From Desulfobulbaceae bacterium (lineage in GTDB: Bacteria > Desulfobacterota > Desulfobulbia > Desulfobulbales > Desulfurivibrionaceae), in the NCBI GenBank assembly GCA_003517965.1, contig DOZO01000053.1, positions 7,868 to 20,812 on the forward strand: DNA of 12,945 bases, given 5' to 3'. Shown one piece after another: positions 7,857 through 12,945 of the stretch. The position numbers and the translations under genes were made by a program. Position 1 is the stretch's first letter. Every line of letters starts with the position of its first letter. The notes under the pieces were generated by a model. That model searched no databases. It saw only the letters and a program-made list of their open reading frames with translations, and was not told the DNA's origin.

Positions 7857-8158
7857 TGATACGCGTGATCTTTGCACCCGAAGCGTGGCGCGAGTTCGAG
7901 GAGGCCGAGCGCTACTACAATCGCCAGGCGCCCCGTCTCGGCGACGAATTCAGGGCGGAAATCAAGTCGGCATTGCCACGCATCCAGGCGTGGCCCTTGT
8001 CTTGCCCGGTCGAGCGGGGAGATATCCGCCGCCTGACCTTGAGCCGCTTCCCCTACAAGTTGCTCTACTCGGTTGAAAACGATCACATCTACGTCATCGC
8101 GATCGCCCACCAGCACCGCAAGCCCGAGTATTGGATTGATCAGGGATCTGGTCAGTAA
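7856..8158 (+). CDS. ParE/RelE-superfamily toxin
   Basis: 100 aa. ParE/RelE pattern: IRVIFAPEAWREFEEAERYYNRQAPRLGDEF (N-terminal strand and two helices, about 2-32), then IRRLTLSRFPYKLLYSVENDHIYVIAIAHQHRKPEYW (about 57-93). The R-R-x3-x-x-F-P-Y and A-H-x-x-R-x-P-x-Y-W signatures are those of ParE-type plasmid-stabilisation toxins, which in studied cases poison DNA gyrase. It starts on the last base of the antitoxin stop codon, so the pair is translationally coupled. It is followed 60 bases later by the first hairpin element. It seems full-length and intact. Confidence 0.87.
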   Translation: MIRVIFAPEAWREFEEAERYYNRQAPRLGDEFRAEIKSALPRIQAWPLSCPVERGDIRRLTLSRFPYKLLYSVENDHIYVIAIAHQHRKPEYWIDQGSGQ

Positions 8159-8218
8159 GACGCAAGGACTAACGAAACATCGAGAATTCGGGTACGAAAT
8201 TCGGGGCATTTTAATCTG

Positions 8219-8287
8219 GAAACGAAGGGGGCGCTGGTTCTAAGTGAACTTGTTAAGTTGTTTTAGAACCAGCGTCCCCTTCGTTTC
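8219..8287 (+). repeat. Structured palindromic element, copy 1
   Basis: A 25-bp stem: 8219-8243 pairs with 8263-8287, with one G.T wobble (8231/8275). Outer arms are GAAACGAAGGGG / CCCCTTCGTTTC, inner arms CGCTGGTTCT / AGAACCAGCG. The 19-base loop contains a second palindrome, AACTT-GTT-AAGTT. Its 43-base core (8232-8274) matches copy 2 in inverted orientation at 41 of 43 positions. No T-run follows, so it is not a typical intrinsic terminator. It abuts the broken end of the DUF4143 gene fragment. Confidence 0.9.
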
Positions 8288-8638
8288 GCCCTGTGGAAGG
8301 ACCGGACCCTGCTTGGGCAATTGCTGGAGACTTTCATTTATCAGGAATTGCGCCGCCAGGCAGGCTGGCAGGAACAGCCGGTGGTCTTTCATCATTTCCG
8401 CGACAAGGATGGTGCGGAGGTGGACATGGTGCTGGAGCAGGGTGGACAGATAGCTGGTATCGAGATCAAGGCTGCTGCCACAGTGACGGGGGCGGACTTC
8501 AAGGGGCTGCGCAAGCTGAAGGATGCCACAGGTAATCGCTTTGTAGCCGGGGTGCTCCTCTATGACGGGGAAGCGCTGGCACCTTTTGGCGATGGCCTGG
8601 TAGCTGTTCCGCTTTCCCTGTTGTGGGAAATGGGATGA
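8288..8638 (+). pseudogene. 3' fragment of a DUF4143-family ATPase gene
   Basis: An open frame of 116 codons starts flush against hairpin copy 1 and ends at a TGA. It reads ALWKDRTLLGQLLETFIYQELRRQAG and continues to HHFRDKDGAEVDMVLEQGG, GIEIKAAATVTGADFKGLRKL and FVAGVLLYDGE. This is the C-terminal DUF4143 domain of the AAA ATPase family; the R-D-K-x-G-x-E-V-D and E-I-K-x-x-x motifs recall a PD-(D/E)xK-like fold. Full-length proteins are near 400 residues with an N-terminal P-loop ATPase domain, all of which is missing. The only starts are TTG or internal codons without a ribosome binding site. The break coincides with the hairpin, so the 5' part was probably lost with its arrival or by recombination there. 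Expression of a stand-alone C-terminal protein cannot be excluded. Confidence 0.78.
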
Positions 8639-8649
8639 AGATGGAAACC

Positions 8650-8720
8650 GGTGACGAGGGTGACGCTGGTTCTAAAACTACTTAACAAGTTCACTCAGAA
8701 CCAGCGTTCCCTTCGTCACC
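8650..8720 (-). repeat. Structured palindromic element, copy 2 (inverted)
   Basis: Left arm 8650-8673 pairs with 8697-8720 over 24 positions with two G.T wobbles and one mismatch. The outer arms are GGTGACGA / TCGTCACC and differ from copy 1, yet stay complementary to each other. The 43-base core (8664-8706, minus strand) is 41/43 identical to copy 1. The 23-base loop holds ACTT-AAC-AAGT. It begins 11 bases after the DUF4143 stop, so the fragment is flanked by the two copies in opposite orientation. Confidence 0.9.
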
Positions 8721-8783
8721 CCCGGAACGGGGAACATAGCTAAATGCAGCAACCAATCAGGTACTCGAATAAGGGGGATCACT

Positions 8784-10517
8784 ATGCAGATATTTCCGAC
8801 CGACGAAGAAGTTGAACTGGCAGCCGATTTGCTTGTCAACAAGTATAATGTTTCCGCGCAACTTCTTGGGCAGCTCTTCGATACGGAACAGCGCGATCAG
8901 GCGAATAGTATTCTGCAATCACTCGGAGGCGACCGATTGACGACCTTGGACGTGGCCCGCCTCCTTGTGCAGCGGAAGGGCTCAGAGTTGTTCACGGGAA
9001 GCCGGGATGTTACGCGAAAACTGCGTCAGCATCTTTTGAATAAACTCTCCGCCGAAAAAGTACAAACGCTCTTCGAGTATCATGGCTTGGCCAACAGCAA
9101 CATTTCATCTCTGTCGTTTATGCGAACGCCCTTGGTAGAGAAGAAGTGGCACGCCGGCAAGCGCTGGGCCAGGGATTTCGTGGCCGCGCTCGGGTTTCCG
9201 ACCATTTTCGCTGGCGTCTTGCAGCCGAACAAAGTACCAACCATCCAGGACGTGCCTCCGCTAGATGTCCCCCCCAAACTGGCAGACTTCCAGGAGAATT
9301 TAAAGGCGAAGATGCTCGAAGTCCTCGCCAGAGACGGTGTTCGGACGCGCTGTGTGGTTACGCTGCCCACAGGTGGAGGCAAGACACGCATTGCCGTCGA
9401 GGCATTCATCGATTGGATGCAGCCGCGATTTGCGGAAGGGAAGTACCTTGTGTGGATTGCACAGAGCGAAGAACTTTGCGAGCAGGCTATCGCTTGTATT
9501 GAGCAAAGGTGGGGTTCGCGGCAGTTCATTGGCTCTCTGCGCATCTATCGCTTTTTCGGGAGTCGTGATATTCCCTCTGATGAGCTTCGGGGTGGTGCCG
9601 TAGTGGCGAGCATTCAACAACTCCACAACCGGATCAAGTCGGGCGACGAGTCGCTCAAGGCGATTCTTAAAGATACGCGGGCCATGATCGTCGATGAAGC
9701 ACATCGGGCCGTGTCACAAATGTACGACGATTTGCTGGACGCGGCCGAACAGATCTGTGGGAACGACTTGTTTCCTGTGTGCGGCCTCACGGCCACACCA
9801 GGACGCACTGGCCTAAACCACGCACAAGAAACAGGCAAACTGGTGGGCCGGTTCCAGGCATACTTGGTCAAGCCGGACTTGGGCACAGAATATGAGGAAA
9901 ACCCCCTGAGCTATTTTCGCGAGCATAAGTTTATTGCTCAAGCGCATCATGTCTTGTATCGCTCCGGGCAGGAATACACACTCACGGACGACGAAGTCGA
10001 TCAGATGCGCAGGGGAGACGATTTGCCGGCCGGCTTTTTGAAGAGGCTCGCGGCTGACAAACAAAGAAACCTTCTGATCGTCCGCAAGCTTCTAAGTTTG
10101 CCAAAAGATACTTCTACGCTCGTCTATGCGTGCACCGTTGAACACGCATATTTTCTCTCGGTCATCCTTACAGCACAAGGGCGGAGGTCAGGAGCAGTTT
10201 CCGCCAACACACCTGTGACACTACGACGGGCGCTCATTAGCGATTTCAAAGCGCGGAAGATCGAGTTTCTTTGCAACTACGGAGTATTAACTACCGGGTT
10301 CGACGCACCGAAGACCGAGTGCATAGCGCTCTGCCGCCCGACGACGAGTGAGGTTCTCTATGAACAGATCATCGGCCGGGGGCTTCGCGGTACTAAATTC
10401 GGTGGCACCCCAGAGTGTACAATTATCGATTTCGCCAATAACATAGTCAACCTCGGTCGCCCGCTTGCCTACGCCCGGTTTGCAGACTATTGGAGCGACG
10501 AGACCGAGGGGGAATAA
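8784..10517 (+). CDS. SF2 DEAH-box helicase, putative defence component
   Basis: 577 aa superfamily 2 helicase. Motifs in order: I at 194-201 (LPTGGGKT), Ia-like VWIAQSEELCEQ (223-234), II DEAH at 304-307, III GLTATPGR (334-341), V LTTGFDAP (502-509) and VI QIIGRGLRG (528-536). The set resembles the COG1061/type III restriction-helicase type. Residues 1-165 match no domain I recognise. The protein ends just after motif VI, so it has no nuclease or methylase domain of its own. ATG at 8784 has GGGGGA 6 bases upstream. The DUF262-DUF1524 nuclease gene follows 94 bases later on the same strand with its own ribosome binding site. Inferred role: ATP-driven translocation on or unwinding of foreign DNA with that nuclease. 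A general DNA-repair helicase is the alternative. Confidence 0.88.
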   Translation: MQIFPTDEEVELAADLLVNKYNVSAQLLGQLFDTEQRDQANSILQSLGGDRLTTLDVARLLVQRKGSELFTGSRDVTRKLRQHLLNKLSAEKVQTLFEYHGLANSNISSLSFMRTPLVEKKWHAGKRWARDFVAALGFPTIFAGVLQPNKVPTIQDVPPLDVPPKLADFQENLKAKMLEVLARDGVRTRCVVTLPTGGGKTRIAVEAFIDWMQPRFAEGKYLVWIAQSEELCEQAIACIEQRWGSRQFIGSLRIYRFFGSRDIPSDELRGGAVVASIQQLHNRIKSGDESLKAILKDTRAMIVDEAHRAVSQMYDDLLDAAEQICGNDLFPVCGLTATPGRTGLNHAQETGKLVGRFQAYLVKPDLGTEYEENPLSYFREHKFIAQAHHVLYRSGQEYTLTDDEVDQMRRGDDLPAGFLKRLAADKQRNLLIVRKLLSLPKDTSTLVYACTVEHAYFLSVILTAQGRRSGAVSANTPVTLRRALISDFKARKIEFLCNYGVLTTGFDAPKTECIALCRPTTSEVLYEQIIGRGLRGTKFGGTPECTIIDFANNIVNLGRPLAYARFADYWSDETEGE

Positions 10518-10611
10518 CGGGGCAGAACCAATGAAAATCCAGACGAAATCTATCAGGTGACCGACCCCGATTGTTCGAAGCCCGTATTGAACCCGAGGAG
10601 AAATAGACACC

Positions 10612-12744
10612 ATGCAACCTAACAAGAACAACATACTTAACTTCATCTATCGTGCCACGCAGTATTTCCAGATTCCGGATTTCCAGCGTCCCTACACATG
10701 GAATGCCGAGATCGTGGAGGCGTTCTTGCACGACATTGAGCATGTCCGTGCATCTTCTCGCAATCATTACTTCGGCACGGTCGTTTATGTCCCCGAGGCG
10801 GATCACTTCACGATCATTGATGGTCAGCAACGGCTGACTACCACGCTCTTGATGCTCGTTGCTATCTACCATATCCTGAATGAACAGCCTGACAAATCGG
10901 TTGATATGAAGGCATCAGACATTAAAGAGGATTTTCTTTCGGCCAAGAAATACGGTGCATCCGAGAAAGATCGCAAAATTCTTCTCCGCACCGTTACAAC
11001 GGACAACGTGGTCTTCAAAAAACTCTTCGAGGGGCAGATATTGACCGCCGACGAAGCAGCCAATCGCCAGAAGAAGACGTACGACCAGTTCAAACGTTAC
11101 TTCCTGCAACGTGGACATCTCGAAACTTACATTCGCGCCCTCGAACGTTTTGAGATCATCACCGTCGCCATTGATTCCAACGACGACAATCCCCAGTTGA
11201 TCTTCGAGAGCATCAATTCAACCGGCGCGCCGCTAACCAGTGGCGACAAAATCCGAAACTACTCGTTGATGCTCAACAGCGAGAGTGCTCGCCGCCACAT
11301 ATATGACCGTTACTGGTCGCGTATCGAGAAGACGCTCACCCGGTGTGATGGCAATGATTTGATTGCTGACATCACCGGCTTCTATCGCCACTTTCTACAA
11401 TGCAAGGCCAATGAGAACTTCGCAGAAGCCCAGACATACAGTCGCTTCAAGGTCTTCTTCGATGACTTCGTCGGGCGCGAGCACACGACTGACAGGCTGG
11501 ATGCTTACTACGAGGAGTTGCTTATTTTTCTGGAAGCCTATTGCTTCATCCGTTACGGCGACGATCGGCATGACCGTTTCTCCGCATTCCAGGAATACAA
11601 CTTCCGCTTTCAGTATCTCGAAGTCGCGCCACGCATTTCCTTCCTGATGGACGTGCTGGTTTGTTACATCCAAGGTGCTTTGACGGAGCAGGAAATTTTG
11701 GGCGTCTACAAGGCGCTTGAGATTTTTATTGTCCGCCGCTTGATGTGCAATATGGGGACGGCATCGATGAACAGGGCTATTCCCACTTGCTTCAAGCAGA
11801 CGCAGCAGGTCCGGGAAAGGCATCCCGACAGTCCATTTGACGATGTCTTCAGGCGGCTTCTTCTGCGCGGCAGCGGAAGGACTCGCGTGTTTCCGAACGA
11901 TGCGGAAGTCCGCAATGCGGTCGAAAATTACCCGATGGGAACCTATGTCAATCGCCTGCTCAACTACTTCTTGGCCTGCATCGAGGATTCTATCCAGCCC
12001 AACGAATCACGACTTCTTTTGCAACTCCGCAACGGCGGTATCAAACTTTCGATCGAACACATCATGCCGCAGACGCTCTCGGGTGCGTGGAAGCGTACGC
12101 TTGGCGACAAAGCCGCAGACATTCACGAAGTATGGCTAAATCGTCTAGCCAATCTCACTCTCACAGGTTACAACTCGACCTATTCGAATAAGCCGTTCAC
12201 TGAAAAGAAGGAATGTGAGAATGGGTTTGGGAACTCGCCCCTGAATATCAACTGCCATATCGCAGGATACGCAGTCTGGAATGAGGCTGCAATCAAGCAA
12301 CGTGAAGCATGGCTTGTCGATCGCATTCTGCTGGCATGGCCGGCACTGACTTCTTCCATTAGCTCTGATGATGAGTCCCGCCCCGGTCGTCATTCCATTG
12401 GCGATGGCATCAGCCTGACGCACTCGAAGCCGGTCTGTGTTGAAATCTGCGGAGAAAGTTTCGCGGTTTCAAGCTGGCGGCAGCTTGCAGAGACAGTCTG
12501 CAAGCAACTTGCCAATCTGGATACTGCAATTTTTGAAACATTTTTGACTGATGAAGATTTCGCTCTCCGGGGCGGAGGGCGTCTGGTGTCCAATTCGAAA
12601 GATGGCATCAGGAAGCCGTGCGAGGTTATGCCTGACATATTTGTCGAGACAAACTTCTCGGCCAACGATCTGCGTGACTTGATAGCAAGAGTGGCCGAAA
12701 AGTATGAACTCGAAAACGAGATTTTCTTCGAGTTAGAGCGGTAG
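10612..12744 (+). CDS. DUF262-DUF1524 (GmrSD/BrxU/SspE-like) restriction nuclease
   Basis: 710 aa. The N-terminal DUF262 domain has IPDFQRPYTW (21-30), the ParB/Srx-like IIDGQQRLTT (68-77), implicated in NTP use, and FESINSTGAPLTSGDKIRNY (198-217). The DUF1524 HNH-type nuclease domain follows: IEHIMPQTL with H483, then LANLTLTGYNSTYSNKPFTEKK (about 512-533). This is the architecture of the type IV enzymes GmrSD and BrxU, which cut modified phage DNA, and of SspE, which acts in phosphorothioate-based defence. A further C-terminal part (about 585-710) is not part of those core domains. ATG at 10612 has GAGGAG at 10595-10600, slightly far. No methylase, ssp or brx gene is visible nearby. The predicted activity is an NTP-dependent nickase or nuclease on incoming DNA; its target cannot be read from sequence. 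Confidence 0.9.
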   Translation: MQPNKNNILNFIYRATQYFQIPDFQRPYTWNAEIVEAFLHDIEHVRASSRNHYFGTVVYVPEADHFTIIDGQQRLTTTLLMLVAIYHILNEQPDKSVDMKASDIKEDFLSAKKYGASEKDRKILLRTVTTDNVVFKKLFEGQILTADEAANRQKKTYDQFKRYFLQRGHLETYIRALERFEIITVAIDSNDDNPQLIFESINSTGAPLTSGDKIRNYSLMLNSESARRHIYDRYWSRIEKTLTRCDGNDLIADITGFYRHFLQCKANENFAEAQTYSRFKVFFDDFVGREHTTDRLDAYYEELLIFLEAYCFIRYGDDRHDRFSAFQEYNFRFQYLEVAPRISFLMDVLVCYIQGALTEQEILGVYKALEIFIVRRLMCNMGTASMNRAIPTCFKQTQQVRERHPDSPFDDVFRRLLLRGSGRTRVFPNDAEVRNAVENYPMGTYVNRLLNYFLACIEDSIQPNESRLLLQLRNGGIKLSIEHIMPQTLSGAWKRTLGDKAADIHEVWLNRLANLTLTGYNSTYSNKPFTEKKECENGFGNSPLNINCHIAGYAVWNEAAIKQREAWLVDRILLAWPALTSSISSDDESRPGRHSIGDGISLTHSKPVCVEICGESFAVSSWRQLAETVCKQLANLDTAIFETFLTDEDFALRGGGRLVSNSKDGIRKPCEVMPDIFVETNFSANDLRDLIARVAEKYELENEIFFELER

Positions 12745-12945
12745 TCATGTGGTGCGGCAAGCTCACGACCAACGTGATCGTACAGCAGGAAAAAAGGGAC
12801 ACTCCCCCTATTAAATTAGTGGTAATCCGAAACACGCCCGTATTTTTCCCATGATGATTTTCTTTTGGGAGGCACAAGGGCCCCAGGGTCTATCATCGGA
12901 TTATTGCAGATGACAGCCACCTCTGAAAAAGTTAATATCTACTTT
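12745..12945. other. Downstream intergenic stretch, no supported gene
   Basis: About 200 bases after the nuclease gene without a convincing gene or terminator. It contains GGGACACTCCC (12796-12806), a short palindromic word (arms GGGA/TCCC) resembling REP-like sequence, whose GGACACTCCC is also found inverted at 7421-7430. An ATG at 12910 opens a 12-codon frame to the window edge but has no ribosome binding site. Confidence 0.5.

Noticed and set aside
8219..8287. Intrinsic terminator after the ParE-type toxin
   Set aside because: The stem is strong, but no U-tract follows on either strand and the same element recurs inverted elsewhere; some terminator effect is still possible.
8219..8720. 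Integron attC sites or gene cassettes, suggested by hairpins next to TA genes
   Set aside because: The expected R'' (RYYYAAC) and R' (GTTRRRY) boxes with extrahelical bases are not convincing, the flanked gene is a truncated 3' fragment, and no integrase is visible.
10533..10562. Nine-codon ATG frame between the helicase and nuclease genes
   Set aside because: Too short, no ribosome binding site; probably chance.
12910..12945. Start of a further plus-strand gene (MTATSEKVNIYF to the edge)
   Set aside because: No ribosome binding site and only 12 codons visible; the opposite strand also has a 14-codon open end, so nothing can be decided.

Overview
The window looks like a piece of an anaerobic, diazotrophic Desulfobacterota (former Deltaproteobacteria) genome. 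The grounds are a nifH-nifI1-nifI2-nifD-nifK gene order, a long-form NifD with an insert of about 55 residues, a short N-terminus on NifK, and a GAF-AAA+-Fis NifA reading away from the operon. This assignment is an inference from gene order and protein features; no database search was possible, and a horizontally moved nif cluster in another anaerobe would look the same.

Positions 1-4557 (minus strand) hold the structural nitrogenase operon. It is read nifH, nifI1, nifI2, nifD, nifK, and nifK runs off the left edge. NifH is the Fe protein reductase and NifD/NifK form the MoFe dinitrogenase. NifI1 and NifI2 are PII-family proteins that, in characterised systems, switch nitrogenase off directly when 2-oxoglutarate falls. 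Two of the four gene junctions (nifH/nifI1 and nifD/nifK) carry degenerate 9-base tandem repeats; one forms a perfect 20-bp inverted repeat. They may tune mRNA stability and subunit ratio.

Positions 4558-5061 are an AT-rich divergent control region. It has a sigma-54 promoter for nifH, a perfect TGT-N10-ACA NifA site about 100 bases upstream of it, and a second sigma-54-like promoter in front of nifA on the plus strand. nifA (5062-6675) encodes the matching activator, so the block is a self-contained nif regulatory unit.

Positions 6676-12945 (plus strand) are an accessory region. In order it holds a ParD-like/RelE-type toxin-antitoxin pair, a vapC 3' remnant, a RelB-like/ParE-type pair, and the 3' end of a DUF4143-family ATPase gene caught between two inverted copies of a structured hairpin element. 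Then come two full genes read in the same direction: an SF2 DEAH-box helicase (577 aa) and a DUF262-DUF1524 (GmrSD/BrxU/SspE-like) nuclease (710 aa). I infer that the last two form a small anti-phage defence module. The gene debris, TA pairs and palindromic repeats beside nifA suggest a site that repeatedly gains and loses DNA.
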